Of a DNA stretch of 64,000 bases, positions 8,610 through 18,525 are shown piece after piece (positions within the stretch are counted from its first letter, which is position 1; every line of letters starts with the position of its first letter). The notes below the pieces were generated by a model. That model made no database searches. It saw nothing but the letters and a program-made list of their open reading frames with translations, and was not told the DNA's origin. The position numbers and the translations under genes were made by a program. The DNA comes from an uncultured Anderseniella sp. (GTDB lineage Bacteria > Pseudomonadota > Alphaproteobacteria > Rhizobiales > Aestuariivirgaceae): NCBI GenBank assembly GCA_947488295.1, contig CANKYU010000002.1, forward strand, positions 1,054,001-1,118,000, read 5' to 3'.

Positions 8610-10286
8610 GAACAGGCCTTCGATCTGGCCGTCGTCATTGAGCATGATGGATTCCGCAGCCGGTACCGACGGCAGGCCTGGCATGGTCATGATCTCACCG
8701 CAAACCGCAACCACGAAACCGGCACCGGCGGACAGCCGCACTTCGCGGACCGGCAGGGTGAACCCGGTGGGTGCGCCGCGCATGTTCGGATCGGTGGTGA
8801 ACGAGTACTGGGTCTTTGCCATGCACACCGGCAGCTTGCCGTAGCCCTGATCTTCCCAGGCTTTCAGCTGGTTCATGATCTTGGCATCGGCAACCACGCC
8901 GTCGGCACGGTAGATGCCCTTGGCAATGGCCTCCATCTTCTCGAACAGGCTCAGGTCGTCTGAGTACAGCGGCTTGAAGTCGGCAGTGCCGCCTTCAACC
9001 ATTTCGACCACCTTGTTGGCCAGGTCCCTGGTGCCTTCCGAGCCATGGGCCCAGTGCTTGCACAGAACCGCTTCGGCACCCTGTGATTTGACGAACTCGC
9101 TCAGGGCTTCCACTTCGGCATCGGTGTCGGTGATGAAGTGGTTGATGCCGACGACAGCCGGAACACCGAACTTCTTGATGTTCTCGATGTGGCGGCCAAG
9201 GTTGGCGCAGCCGGCCTTGACGGCATCGACGTTTTCCGCGCCGAGGTCGTTCTTGGCAACACCGCCGTTCATCTTCATGGCGCGAACAGTCGCCACGATC
9301 ACAACGGCTTTTGGTTTCAGGCCGGCCTTGCGGCACTTGATGTCAAAGAATTTCTCCGCGCCGAGGTCTGCACCGAAGCCTGCTTCTGTGACCACATAAT
9401 CTGCGATCTTCAAAGCTGTGGTGGTTGCCATCACCGAGTTGCAGCCATGCGCGATGTTGGCGAACGGACCGCCGTGCACGAAGGCCGGATTGTTTTCCAG
9501 GGTCTGCACCAGGTTTGGCTGGATGGCATCTTTCAGCAGAACGGTCATGGCGCCGTCGGCCTTGATGTCGCGGCAGTAGACCGGTGACCGGTCACGCTTG
9601 TAGGCGACGATGATGTCGCCGAGACGGCTCTGCAGGTCTTCAATGTCGGTTGCCAGGCACAGAATGGCCATGACTTCAGATGCAACGGTGATGTCGAAGC
9701 CGGCTTCACGCGGGAAGCCATTGGCGACACCGCCCAGATTGCACACGATCTGGCGCAGGGCGCGGTCGTTCATATCCATGACCCGGCGCCACGATACCCG
9801 GCGAACGTCGATGTCGAGCTTGTTGCCCCAGTAGACGTGGTTGTCGAGCATTGCCGACAGCAGGTTGTGGGCAGAGGTGATGGCGTGGAAATCACCGGTG
9901 AAATGCAGGTTCATGTCTTCCATGGGAACCACCTGCGCGTATCCGCCGCCGGCAGCGCCACCCTTCATGCCGAAGCACGGGCCGAGCGAGGCTTCGCGAA
10001 TGCAGATCATGGCTTTCTTGCCGATGGCGTTCAGGCCATCTCCGAGACCAACGGTTGTGGTTGTTTTGCCTTCGCCGGCCGGCGTCGGGTTGATGGCGGT
10101 GACCAGGATGAGATTGCCATCGTCATTACCCTGAACGGACTTGATGAACTCTGCTGAAATCTTTGCCTTGGTATGACCGTAAGGAATGAGATGTTGATCG
10201 TTGATGCCGATTTTGGCGCCAATTTCCATGATCGGTTTCATGGTCGCTTCGCGGGCGATCTCGATATCTGATTTCACCGATGCCAT
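8607..10286 (-). CDS. fhs: formate--tetrahydrofolate ligase
   Basis: Makes 10-formyltetrahydrofolate from formate, ATP and tetrahydrofolate, feeding folate one-carbon pools. The 559-residue length is typical. Signatures are the P-loop [14 protein letters not shown] (about 67-80), [36 protein letters not shown] in separated blocks, and the C-terminal [17 protein letters not shown] at 10295-10300 lies 8 nt before the ATG. Beside formate dehydrogenase and a folate-linked demethylating flavoprotein, it completes a local formate and C1 set. The stop codon lies inside a dispersed repeat. Confidence 0.97.
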   Translation of the reverse strand: MASVKSDIEIAREATMKPIMEIGAKIGINDQHLIPYGHTKAKISAEFIKSVQGNDDGNLILVTAINPTPAGEGKTTTTVGLGDGLNAIGKKAMICIREASLGPCFGMKGGAAGGGYAQVVPMEDMNLHFTGDFHAITSAHNLLSAMLDNHVYWGNKLDIDVRRVSWRRVMDMNDRALRQIVCNLGGVANGFPREAGFDITVASEVMAILCLATDIEDLQSRLGDIIVAYKRDRSPVYCRDIKADGAMTVLLKDAIQPNLVQTLENNPAFVHGGPFANIAHGCNSVMATTTALKIADYVVTEAGFGADLGAEKFFDIKCRKAGLKPKAVVIVATVRAMKMNGGVAKNDLGAENVDAVKAGCANLGRHIENIKKFGVPAVVGINHFITDTDAEVEALSEFVKSQGAEAVLCKHWAHGSEGTRDLANKVVEMVEGGTADFKPLYSDDLSLFEKMEAIAKGIYRADGVVADAKIMNQLKAWEDQGYGKLPVCMAKTQYSFTTDPNMRGAPTGFTLPVREVRLSAGAGFVVAVCGEIMTMPGLPSVPAAESIMLNDDGQIEGLF

Positions 10287-10494
10287 TGGGTAGTCCTCCT
10301 GAATTCCGGCTGTCGTAGTTGTTTTGATGCTGTTAACCGCTATTCTGCGGCTAATTGTGAGTGTATGCGCCTGGATTAAGCCTATCCCGAGGCGTGAAAC
10401 GGCTGTTAATGGCCTTGACCATACCCCAGTTTAAGGCACCCTTAATACGCGCAAGTAACAGGGCGTGCCAATAGATGATGAAAAGGCACTTGAT

Positions 10495-12081
10495 ATGAGA
10501 AATTTTCATGCACCGGGGCGATCTGCAGTGTATGCCGCCGAGGCTTGTGTGGCAACGTCGTCACCGCAGGCGTCATTGGCCGCACTCGATGTTTTGAGGT
10601 CAGGCGGCAATGCAGTTGATGCCGCCATAGCGGCATCGGCGGTGTTGTGCATAACCGAGCCACAGATGACAGCGATCGGCGGCGACTGCTTTGCATTGAT
10701 CGGCACACCGGACGGCGAGGTGGCAGGGCTCAACGGATCCGGTCGTGCCAGTATCCATGCGGACGCAGCATGGCTGAAGGCGTCCGGCCTGGGCGAGATC
10801 GCAACCGACAATGTTCACGCCATTACCGTGCCGGGTGCGGTGGATGGCTGGGCAGTCCTGCTGGACCGGTTTGGCAGCAGGTCATTGGGTGATCTGCTGC
10901 AGCCGGCCATCAAACTGGCGCGCGACGGACATCCGGTTGGCCCGAGGACCGCGCACGACTGGGCCGGGCTGGTAGAGTTCCTTGGCCAGGACGAGGGCGG
11001 CAGACTGCATTACCTGCCCGACGGCAAAGCGCCTGCCGCGGGGCAACTGGTGAAGCAGCCGGCGCTGGCAGACACACTGGAGGTCATTGCTGCTGAAGGA
11101 CGCGACGGCTTTTATACAGGCGCAGTGGCAGAGGACATTGTTGCAACGCTTCAGGTCAGGGGCAGCCTGATCACCATGGAAGACCTGGCAGCAACCAGAG
11201 CCTCCTGGGTCACACCCATCAGCACAGTGTATCAGGGCCGTGAAATCCTGGAGATTCCTCCGAACGGCACCGGGCTGACGGCCCTTGTGGCGCTGAACAT
11301 TCTCAACCGGTTCGACCTGGCGCAATATGCACCTGAAAGCGTTGAGCGGCGTCATCTGGAAATTGAAGCCATCCGGCTGGCGTGGGTTATCCGCAACCGC
11401 CACATTGCCGATCAGGATTTTGCCGACATACCTGTCGAAGAGCTTCTGTCGGACAAAATGACTGACAAGCTGGCCGCGCAGATAGCTATGGACCGGGTGA
11501 TCCCCGAGCCGGAAGACGTGGTGCCGCTGCTGGGGTCCGACACGGTTTATCTGAGTATCGTGGACAAGGATCGTATGGCGGTGTCGTTCATCAACTCGAT
11601 CTATCACGGGTTCGGATCCGGCGTTGTCACACCGAAAACCGGGATTATCATGCAGAACCGGGGTGCGGGATTTTCCGCCGTACCGGGTCATCCGAACTGC
11701 ATCGGTCCCGGCAAGCGGCCGCTGCACACCATCATTCCCGCCATGGTGCGCGAAAACGGCCGGATCGTGCAGTCATTCGGTGTGATGGGCGGCGCATACC
11801 AGCCCATGGGCCATGTGGCGATGATGGTGAACCAGTTCGTCTACGGCATGGATCCGCAGGAAGCACTGGAGTTTCCAAGGGCGTTCCACGACGAAGGACT
11901 GCTGGGGCTGGAGCAGGGCGTACCGCAGCATGTTGCTGACGGGCTGGCGGCGCTGGGCCACGCGGTTCACCGCCCGGAAGAACCCTATGGCGGCGGGCAG
12001 ATCATCGCGATTGACCCGGACAGCAATATGCTGTGTGCCGGGTCCGAACCGCGCAAGGACGGTTTTGCTGCCGGGTATTGA
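10495..12081 (+). CDS. gamma-glutamyltransferase family protein
   Basis: A 528-residue Ntn-hydrolase of the gamma-glutamyltransferase family, which hydrolyses or transfers gamma-glutamyl groups of glutathione and similar compounds. Seen: ATSSPQASLAALDVLRSGGNAVDAA, MTAIGGDCF, and the autocleavage site GSDTVYLS with the predicted nucleophile Thr near residue 350. Here DTVYLS replaces the TTH of classical enzymes, as in YwrD-like members. No obvious signal peptide is present, so a cytoplasmic location is likely. The ATG at 10495, preceded by AAAAGG, is preferred over the GTG at 10465. Confidence 0.88.
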   Translation: MRNFHAPGRSAVYAAEACVATSSPQASLAALDVLRSGGNAVDAAIAASAVLCITEPQMTAIGGDCFALIGTPDGEVAGLNGSGRASIHADAAWLKASGLGEIATDNVHAITVPGAVDGWAVLLDRFGSRSLGDLLQPAIKLARDGHPVGPRTAHDWAGLVEFLGQDEGGRLHYLPDGKAPAAGQLVKQPALADTLEVIAAEGRDGFYTGAVAEDIVATLQVRGSLITMEDLAATRASWVTPISTVYQGREILEIPPNGTGLTALVALNILNRFDLAQYAPESVERRHLEIEAIRLAWVIRNRHIADQDFADIPVEELLSDKMTDKLAAQIAMDRVIPEPEDVVPLLGSDTVYLSIVDKDRMAVSFINSIYHGFGSGVVTPKTGIIMQNRGAGFSAVPGHPNCIGPGKRPLHTIIPAMVRENGRIVQSFGVMGGAYQPMGHVAMMVNQFVYGMDPQEALEFPRAFHDEGLLGLEQGVPQHVADGLAALGHAVHRPEEPYGGGQIIAIDPDSNMLCAGSEPRKDGFAAGY

Positions 12082-12120
12082 CTCAAAACCGGCAACCGGA
12101 CGCGGTTGGAAATCGCGAAC

Positions 12121-12735
12121 TCAGTCCTTGCCGGCCAGCTTTTCGATCTGCGACTGCATTGTCTTTATCTGGTTGCGCAACTCTTTGAGATCGGTGTCGG
12201 GCGATGCCTCCGGTTCCGCCTGGGTGTCAGGCTTGGCCGGTTCTTCGGTGGTCTCGGGCGTCGCGCCGTTGACATTCTGCATGGCCGCAAACGGATTGAA
12301 CAACTGCATGGCGTCCTGGAACATTGCCATGTTCTTGCGCGCCTGATCCTCCATGGACTTTATCATCTCGGTACCTGCCGAGCCCACCATCTCCTCGCGA
12401 AGCCGTTCATGTTCGCGGGTCAGGTGTTCCATGGAAAATTGCAGATAGCTCGGTACGAATGCCTGCATGCTGTCACCATAGAAACGGATCAGCTGGCGCA
12501 GGAAGTCGATGGGCAGGAGGTTCTCGCCTTTTGCCTCTTCCTCAAAGATGATCTGGGTAAGCACCTGGCGCGTGATGTTCTCCCCGCTCTTGGCATCATG
12601 GACGACGAAATCGTGTCCGTCCTTGACCATCTGCGAAAGGTCATCAAGCGTCACATAGGCAGAACTTGCAGTGTTGTAGAGACGTCTGTTGGCGTATTTT
12701 TTTATGACAATCGGGTCGCTCTTGTCGTCGGACAT
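12121..12735 (-). CDS. phaR: polyhydroxyalkanoate synthesis repressor PhaR
   Basis: A DNA-binding regulator that represses phasin and PHA genes until it is titrated by polymer granules. The N-terminal PHB/PHA accumulation regulator domain shows IVIKKYANRRLYNTASSAYVTLDDL, and the second domain has LPIDFLRQLIRFYGDSMQAFVPSYL. The Pro/Glu-rich tail ends in a short predicted coiled coil. The ATG at 12735 begins the conserved region; an in-frame extension to 12837 is unsupported. The divergent phaAB genes and two TGC-N3-GCA palindromes in the shared upstream region fit autoregulation. 204 residues. Confidence 0.94.
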   Translation of the reverse strand: MSDDKSDPIVIKKYANRRLYNTASSAYVTLDDLSQMVKDGHDFVVHDAKSGENITRQVLTQIIFEEEAKGENLLPIDFLRQLIRFYGDSMQAFVPSYLQFSMEHLTREHERLREEMVGSAGTEMIKSMEDQARKNMAMFQDAMQLFNPFAAMQNVNGATPETTEEPAKPDTQAEPEASPDTDLKELRNQIKTMQSQIEKLAGKD

Positions 12736-12795
12736 ATTTGCTACTCTGTGGTCTTGAGATGAAGGGTACAGCCTGATCCCGTGTATTGCTGTCTT

Positions 12796-12804
12796 TGCAT
12801 TGCA
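12796..12804. promoter_or_regulatory. candidate PhaR operator near phaR
   Basis: TGCATTGCA, a TGC-N3-GCA palindrome about 60 bp upstream of the phaR start. Characterised PhaR proteins, such as that of Paracoccus denitrificans, bind TGC-N3-GCA-type sites. The assignment rests on motif and position only. Confidence 0.45.
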
Positions 12805-12937
12805 GCATATACACGGCTTTGCAAGCTTGTCGAGCAACGCGATGTCGGGTTTCCATTGACTGGATTGGGGTAAATCGTGTGTGCTGTGCTTCTGCTTGGC
12901 CGTTGTGGCGGCTCATATGCCGCACAGACCGCGACTA

Positions 12938-12954
12938 ATTGTGCATTGCACAAT
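12938..12954. promoter_or_regulatory. candidate PhaR operator near phaA
   Basis: A perfect 17-bp palindrome (8-bp arms around one T) containing TGC-ATT-GCA, about 70 bp upstream of phaA. It shares the TGCATTGCA core with the site at 12796-12804 on the phaR side, as expected for a regulator that controls both its own gene and the divergent operon. Confidence 0.5.
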
Positions 12955-13024
12955 GGGTTTCGTTGGGGCAAGTGTGTCGCAATTCTGAAAGCATGTTTTA
13001 CGTAAGTCGAAAAGGATGATGCCC

Positions 13025-14212
13025 ATGCCCACTTCCGATAATGATGTTGTTGTTGTCTCGGCAGCCCGCACCCCGGTCGGTTCGTTCAATGGGGCGCTGA
13101 GCCCGTTGCTGGCCTCTGACCTGGGCACCACGGCATTGAAGGCCGCGATGGAGCGTGCCGGTCTGGAGGGCAAAGACGTCGACGAAGTGATCCTGGGCCA
13201 GATACTCACCGCAGGCGCGGGCCAGAACCCGGCGCGCCAGGCGTCGGTCAATGCCGGCATCCCGGTTGAAAGCCCGGCATGGGGCATGAACCAGTTGTGC
13301 GGCTCCGGCCTCAGGGCGGTTGCACTGGGCATGCAACAGATTGCCAATGGTGATGCGAATATCGTCGCCGCCGGCGGGCAGGAGTCCATGAGCCAGGCGC
13401 CACACTGCCAGCACCTTCGCAACGGCGTGAAGATGGGTGATTACAAGATGATCGACACCATGATCAAGGACGGCCTGTGGGATGCCTTCAATGGATATCA
13501 CATGGGCACCACGGCCGAAAACGTCGCAAAGCAGTGGCAGATTACCCGCGAGCAGCAGGATGATTTCGCCGTGGCTTCGCAGAACAAGGCGGAAGCTGCA
13601 CAGAAAGCCGGAAAGTTCACGGATGAAATCTGTCCGGTCACGATCAAGACCCGCAAGGGTGAAGTGGTGGTGGACCAGGACGAGTACATCAAGCACGGCA
13701 CCACGAAAGAAAGCGTTGGCAAACTGCGTCCGGCCTTCGACAAGGAAGGATCGGTTACAGCGGGCAACGCATCCGGCATCAATGACGGCGCCGCCGCTGT
13801 TATCCTGATGAGTGCGGCAGAGGCTGAAAAGCGGGGCCTGAAACCGTTGGCCCGGATTGCATCATGGGCAAATGTCGGCGTTGATCCGGCGATCATGGGC
13901 ACAGGCCCGATCCCCGCATCGCGCGCGGCGCTGAAGAAGGCCGGATGGAAGGTTGAGGATCTCGATCTTGTGGAAGCCAATGAAGCGTTTGCCGCGCAGG
14001 CGTGTGCAGTGAACAAGGACATGGGCTGGAACCCGGACATTGTGAACGTCAATGGCGGCGCAATCGCCATCGGCCATCCTATCGGCGCGTCAGGTGCGCG
14101 CGTGTTTGTGACCCTGCTGCATGAAATGCAGAAGCGTGATGCCAAGAAGGGTCTTGCCACATTGTGCATCGGTGGCGGCATGGGTGTTGCCATGTGTGTC
14201 GAACGCGACTGA
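13025..14212 (+). CDS. phaA: acetyl-CoA C-acetyltransferase (beta-ketothiolase)
   Basis: Condenses two acetyl-CoA to acetoacetyl-CoA, the first step of polyhydroxybutyrate synthesis. Thiolase signatures: the nucleophile Cys in [26 protein letters not shown], the C-terminal [19 protein letters not shown] with the active-site His, and [14 protein letters not shown] with the second Cys. ATG codons at 13016, 13019 and 13025 are possible; 13025 has AAAGG at the best distance (9 nt). phaB follows 30 bp downstream as an operon partner. Confidence 0.96.
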   Translation: MPTSDNDVVVVSAARTPVGSFNGALSPLLASDLGTTALKAAMERAGLEGKDVDEVILGQILTAGAGQNPARQASVNAGIPVESPAWGMNQLCGSGLRAVALGMQQIANGDANIVAAGGQESMSQAPHCQHLRNGVKMGDYKMIDTMIKDGLWDAFNGYHMGTTAENVAKQWQITREQQDDFAVASQNKAEAAQKAGKFTDEICPVTIKTRKGEVVVDQDEYIKHGTTKESVGKLRPAFDKEGSVTAGNASGINDGAAAVILMSAAEAEKRGLKPLARIASWANVGVDPAIMGTGPIPASRAALKKAGWKVEDLDLVEANEAFAAQACAVNKDMGWNPDIVNVNGGAIAIGHPIGASGARVFVTLLHEMQKRDAKKGLATLCIGGGMGVAMCVERD

Positions 14213-14242
14213 ACCAATAAATAGAACAGGGAGAAGAATGAC

Positions 14243-14968
14243 ATGTCACGTATTGCAGTCGTGACCGGGGGAACCCGGGGTATTGGCGCAGCCATTGCCA
14301 CAGCGCTGAAGGAAGCCGGCTACAAGGTCGTCGCCAGCTATGCAGGCAATGATGAAGCCGCCACGAACTTCAAGGCGCAGACCGGAATTGAAGTGATGAA
14401 GTGGGACGTTGGCGATTATGGCGCTTGCGAAACCGCGCTGAAGACCATCGAAAACGATTTCGGTCCGGTTGACATCCTGGTCAACAATGCCGGTATCACG
14501 CGTGATTCCATGTTCCACAAGATGACACCGGAAAACTGGAATGCTGTTATCAATACCAACCTCAATTCGCTGTTCAACATGACGCGCCCGGTCTGGGAAG
14601 GCATGCGTGAGCGCGGCTTTGGCCGAGTGGTGTGCATTTCCTCGATCAATGGCCAGAAAGGCCAGATGGGCCAGGCCAACTATTCCGCTGCCAAAGCGGG
14701 CGATATCGGTTTCGTGAAGGCGCTGGCCCAGGAAGGCGCCAAGAAGGGCATCACCGTCAATGCCATATGCCCCGGCTATATCGGCACGGAAATGGTTCGC
14801 GCCATTCCGCAGGACGTGCTCGACAAGGCAATCCTGCCGCATATTCCGGTTGGCCGGCTGGGTGAGCCCGAAGAAATTGCCAAATGCGTGCTGTTCCTGG
14901 TGGGCGATGATGCCGGCTTCATCACCGGTTCGACCATCTCCGCCAATGGCGGCCAGTACATGATGTGA
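14243..14968 (+). CDS. phaB: acetoacetyl-CoA reductase
   Basis: NADPH-dependent reduction of acetoacetyl-CoA to (R)-3-hydroxybutyryl-CoA, the monomer for PHB synthase. Short-chain dehydrogenase features: VTGGTRGIGAAIA (cofactor loop), LVNNAGITRDSMFHKM, catalytic Ser in CISSINGQKGQMGQANYSAAKAG with the YSAAK Tyr/Lys pair, and the closing SANGGQYM. 241 residues. GGGAG lies upstream of the ATG. A strong terminator follows at 14996. PHB synthase (phaC) is not in the window. Confidence 0.95.
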   Translation: MSRIAVVTGGTRGIGAAIATALKEAGYKVVASYAGNDEAATNFKAQTGIEVMKWDVGDYGACETALKTIENDFGPVDILVNNAGITRDSMFHKMTPENWNAVINTNLNSLFNMTRPVWEGMRERGFGRVVCISSINGQKGQMGQANYSAAKAGDIGFVKALAQEGAKKGITVNAICPGYIGTEMVRAIPQDVLDKAILPHIPVGRLGEPEEIAKCVLFLVGDDAGFITGSTISANGGQYMM

Positions 14969-14995
14969 TCTGGCTGGCACCGTGCCGGCGAGTTC

Positions 14996-15030
14996 AAGGG
15001 CAGCAGACTTGCTTCTGCTGCCCTTTTAAT
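14996..15030 (+). terminator. rho-independent terminator of phaAB
   Basis: A 12-bp perfect stem (14996-15007 with 15014-15025), 6-nt loop CTTGCT, followed by a T-rich tail (TTAATTT). Confidence 0.85.
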
Positions 15031-15125
15031 TTGCCGGCGGGTCACCTAGATAAGGTGCGGAACAACGTGGGGCGTGCACACGCTTCACGTTGCTCTGAAT
15101 TCAGGGGTATGCGGGCAAGGGGCTC

Positions 15126-16067
15126 ATGATAGTATTTTTCGGATTGCTGGCAGGGTTCGTTCTGCTGCTGGCCGGTGGCGAGTTTCTGGTGCGCGGCGCC
15201 GCGGCTCTTGCCCTGCGTCTCGGTTTGTCCAACCTGGTGGTCGGAATCATTATTGTCGGGTTCGGCACGTCGGTGCCGGAACTGGTTGCTTCCATACAGG
15301 CAGCGCTCGCCGGCGCACCCGGTATCGCCATGGGCAATGTCGTCGGGTCGAACATTGCCAACATATTGCTGATACTCGGCGTGGGAGCTGTGATCTATCC
15401 GATCGTATGTTCAAAAGCCGCGGTCTTCCGTGACGGTTTCTTCATGATCTTCACTGCCAGCTTGCTGGGCGTGGCGTGTCTCTCCGGCGTGCTGACGCTG
15501 ACATGGGGACTGATCTTCATTGCCATCCTCGTCATCTACATGGGGTTTCTGCTGTATTCCGACCGCAGGAAGAACGGCAAGACGGCAGCAGCGCCGGATG
15601 ACGACCTGCCGAAACCGTCCAAGTCGATCTGGCTGGACCTGTTGTTTGTGGCATGCGGCACCGCGGCAGTGCTGTTCGGCGGCAAGCTGCTGGTCGACAA
15701 TGCCATCGTGGTAGCCAAGGCCTTCCAGGTTTCAGATGAGGTTGTCGGACTGACGCTGGTTGCCATCGGCACCTCGCTTCCCGAACTGGCGACATCGATC
15801 ATCGCGGCCATGCGAAAGCACTCGGACATCGCGCTGGGCAATGTTCTGGGATCAAACATCTACAATGTTCTGGGCATTGCCGGGATCACCGCGGTGATTT
15901 CGCCGATCCCGGTGTCGGATGAAATGCTGAAAGTTGACATTCCCGTCATGATCGGCGTTTCGCTGGTGCTGTTTTTCTTTGCCGTGGTTGTGAAGCGGTT
16001 CGGCAAGCGCGTCGGCTTTGCGTTCCTGGCAGGTTATGTGGCTTTCATCTATGCCGTTGTCGCCTGA
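15126..16067 (+). CDS. calcium/sodium antiporter (YrbG/CaxA type)
   Basis: An inner-membrane cation exchanger of 313 residues built from two homologous alpha-repeats. The repeat signatures are VGFGTSVPELVASI (about 40-53) with MGNVVGSNIANI, and VAIGTSLPELATSIIAAM with LGNVLGSNIYNV. Ten or so hydrophobic segments are visible. A charged cytoplasmic loop (SDRRKNGKTAAAPDDD) separates the halves. GGCAAGGGG precedes the ATG. The transported ion is inferred from the family. Confidence 0.9.
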   Translation: MIVFFGLLAGFVLLLAGGEFLVRGAAALALRLGLSNLVVGIIIVGFGTSVPELVASIQAALAGAPGIAMGNVVGSNIANILLILGVGAVIYPIVCSKAAVFRDGFFMIFTASLLGVACLSGVLTLTWGLIFIAILVIYMGFLLYSDRRKNGKTAAAPDDDLPKPSKSIWLDLLFVACGTAAVLFGGKLLVDNAIVVAKAFQVSDEVVGLTLVAIGTSLPELATSIIAAMRKHSDIALGNVLGSNIYNVLGIAGITAVISPIPVSDEMLKVDIPVMIGVSLVLFFFAVVVKRFGKRVGFAFLAGYVAFIYAVVA

Positions 16068-16087
16068 TCGGGCGCAGGGTTTTCACG

Positions 16088-16816
16088 TCAGAAACTGTCC
16101 TTGGCTTTTCGCACTTCGGCAAACCGGGCGGCAGAGCCGGCACGCAGGAACGGATTGGTCTGCATTTCCTCGGCAATGGTGCTCGGAACGGTTGGTTTTC
16201 CGGCAGCCCGGAGTTGCGAAATCTCCTCGGCACGGGCACGCAACGCGGCGTTGTCGGGCTCAATGCTCAAGGCGAATTCCGCATTGGCGGCAGTGTATTC
16301 ATGGCCGCTGTAAATGATTGTTTCCGGCGGCATGGCTTCGAACACCTGCAAGGATGACCACATTTGGTCCATGGTGCCTTCAAATACCCGCCCGCAGCCA
16401 AGTGTGAACAGCGTGTCTCCTGCAAATGCGACCCCGTCATCAGCGAAATGCCAGGTGATGTGGCCGAGTGTGTGTCCGGGCGTGGCGATGATCTGCGCAA
16501 TGTGGCCGCTGAAATCATATGTGCCGCCCGGCGTTACGGTGTCGGTCAGTCCAGGCAGCTCGTTGGGCTCTGCGGCGCTGCCGACAACAGCGCAATTCCA
16601 CTTGTCCTTGAGTTCAAGTACACCCCCGACATGGTCATGATGATGATGGGTGATCAGTATGTGAGTAAGCTGCCAGCCGGTATCAGCCAGCGCCTTTTCG
16701 ACGGCAGCGGCTTCCGGGGCGTCGATGGAGGCGGTTTGCCCTGTTTCGGGACAGTGCATCAGCACGCCATAATTGTCGCTGAGGGCAGGGAACAGATGAT
16801 ACTGAAGACTGGACAT
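16088..16816 (-). CDS. gloB: hydroxyacylglutathione hydrolase (glyoxalase II)
   Basis: Hydrolyses S-lactoylglutathione to lactate and glutathione in methylglyoxal detoxification. Metallo-beta-lactamase fold with the binuclear metal motif THHHHDHVGG, the glyoxalase-II segment ATPGHTLGHI, FAGDTLFTLGCGRVFEG, and GHEYTAANAEFA with the substrate-site His. The C-terminal NPFLR is also typical. 242 residues. Divergent from a methyltransferase gene across 47 bp. Confidence 0.94.
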   Translation of the reverse strand: MSSLQYHLFPALSDNYGVLMHCPETGQTASIDAPEAAAVEKALADTGWQLTHILITHHHHDHVGGVLELKDKWNCAVVGSAAEPNELPGLTDTVTPGGTYDFSGHIAQIIATPGHTLGHITWHFADDGVAFAGDTLFTLGCGRVFEGTMDQMWSSLQVFEAMPPETIIYSGHEYTAANAEFALSIEPDNAALRARAEEISQLRAAGKPTVPSTIAEEMQTNPFLRAGSAARFAEVRKAKDSF

Positions 16817-16863
16817 GTTGATCCTGTTGTAACGGGGTGAGTTTGGGATAGGTTGAGCAGATT

Positions 16864-17619
16864 ATGGATGTTGTCGATCTAAAGGAATTTTACGCCAGCA
16901 GGCTTGGGCATGCAACGCGTCGTATTATCGTGTCGCGGCTTCGCGCCAGGATGCGCGGGCTGAAGGGTGCGCGCGTACTGGGGCTGGGCTATTGCACCCC
17001 CTATCTGGACAGCCTGACTGACGAGGGGCGCAATGTGATGGCAATGATGCCGGCACGCCAGGGTGTTGTGCACTGGCCGGCCAAGGGCAACAGCGCCAGT
17101 GCCCTGGTGGATGAGGCCTGCCTGCCCCTGGCCGACGGCAGCATGGACTTCGTACTGGTGGTGCACGGGCTGGAGCTGACCGACCAGCTGCCTGACATGC
17201 TGCGCGAACTGTGGCGCGTACTGGCGCCCCAGGGACGTGCGGTGTTCATCGTGCCGAACCGGCGCGGTCTGTGGGCCCGCTTTGACAGCACACCGTTCGG
17301 TCACGGCAGGCCGTTTTCACGCGGCCAGCTGACAACGCTGTTGCGCAATGCTCAGTTTTCACCGGCTGACTGGACCTCGATGCTGTTCATGCCGCCAAGC
17401 CAGCGTCGCTTCATGGTGCGCAGCGCGACATTGTGTGAGCGAATGGGATCCTGGATCGGGCCGGGGTTTTCGGGGCTGATAATGGTGGAGGCGATAAAGC
17501 AGGTTTATGCAGTCTCCGGCGGCAAGCAGAAACGTGCGCTGGTCCCGTCATTGCGGCCCAACATCATACCGCAACCGGCGCGTGCAGGGTTGAACCTGCG
17601 ATCCCGCTCACAGACCTGA
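16864..17619 (+). CDS. class I SAM-dependent methyltransferase
   Basis: A 251-residue methyltransferase-11-like domain. The cofactor loop is ARVLGLGYCTPYLDSL (about 36-51), with ACLPLADGSMDFVLVVHGLE as the acidic and post-I region and ELWRVLAPQGRAVFIVPNRRG near the end of the core. The C-terminus after about residue 210 is basic and low in conservation. The substrate is unknown. Pairing head-to-head with gloB is common in alphaproteobacteria. Confidence 0.82.
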   Translation: MDVVDLKEFYASRLGHATRRIIVSRLRARMRGLKGARVLGLGYCTPYLDSLTDEGRNVMAMMPARQGVVHWPAKGNSASALVDEACLPLADGSMDFVLVVHGLELTDQLPDMLRELWRVLAPQGRAVFIVPNRRGLWARFDSTPFGHGRPFSRGQLTTLLRNAQFSPADWTSMLFMPPSQRRFMVRSATLCERMGSWIGPGFSGLIMVEAIKQVYAVSGGKQKRALVPSLRPNIIPQPARAGLNLRSRSQT

Positions 17620-17676
17620 TGTGTTTGTCTTTGATTTTTTGGTGAGCTCTCTCTAGAACCATCCAACGTTGCGGGG

Positions 17677-18525
17677 ATGGACCCCGACATCGACAGATTT
17701 TCATATGGGCAGCCTTTCCCGATGGACAAACCGGATATTCAACCGTCTGAGCTTGACGGTATCAGACAGGAGATCGACAGCATTGACGAGCAGATCGTCG
17801 AATTGCTGTGCGCCCGGTTTGCCGCCAGTGAAAAGGTACGGCTGGCCAAGACGGCCAGTCTCCTGAGCGGCGGGATGCCGTACCGGCCGGGCCGGGAAGC
17901 CGTGATCCTGCGCCGGCTGGTTGAAGTGGCCGCGGGCCGGGTGCCGCTGGCTGTCATCGAACGGGTCTGGCGGACCGTGATTTCAGCCTCGGTCCTGGCC
18001 CAGGCCGACGTGCGCATCGTGACCATCGCGGAAGTGATGAATGACGCGCGATACAGACAGGCGACCGACCTGTTTGCATCGCTTGTGCCGGTCGAGAAAG
18101 CGGGCTCGCTCAAGGCCGCACTGGCAACCTTGTCAGAGGGTGAACAGGTGCTGGTGGTGGTGCCGATGAAGCTTGACTGGCGTGACATACTTGAACAGAC
18201 GCCCGACGGCAATCCGGCACGCGTGGTCGCGGTTCTGGCTGCCGGTTCCGACAAGCCAGGCCGGTCACTGGCAGTGCTTGGCCATGCGCCCAGTGAACCG
18301 ACGGGAGAAGACGAAACACTGCTGGTCACAACCGGCAAACTGCCACGCGACTTTGTACCCAAACCGATATGGCATCTGAAACTTGCCGACGACGTATACC
18401 TTACGTCGATACCGGGTTACCTGGACATGGCGGAGCAACCGCTGGTCAGCCTGAAGGGCAACAGCGGCCTCGGGCTCAAGATCGCCGGCAGATATCCCAG
18501 TGCGATGGAGTTGAACAAGCAATGA
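17677..18525 (+). CDS. chorismate mutase-domain protein
   Basis: 282 residues. The N-terminal ~100 residues match an AroQ-type chorismate mutase helix bundle ([33 protein letters not shown], with [13 protein letters not shown]), which converts chorismate to prephenate. The remaining ~180 residues, rich in VLVVVP and VAVLAAGS segments, do not resemble a prephenate dehydratase active site that I can recognise. The stop overlaps hisC by ATGA and a prephenate dehydrogenase follows, so this is the first gene of an aromatic amino acid operon. The ATG at 17722 is an alternative start. Confidence 0.8.
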   Translation: MDPDIDRFSYGQPFPMDKPDIQPSELDGIRQEIDSIDEQIVELLCARFAASEKVRLAKTASLLSGGMPYRPGREAVILRRLVEVAAGRVPLAVIERVWRTVISASVLAQADVRIVTIAEVMNDARYRQATDLFASLVPVEKAGSLKAALATLSEGEQVLVVVPMKLDWRDILEQTPDGNPARVVAVLAAGSDKPGRSLAVLGHAPSEPTGEDETLLVTTGKLPRDFVPKPIWHLKLADDVYLTSIPGYLDMAEQPLVSLKGNSGLGLKIAGRYPSAMELNKQ

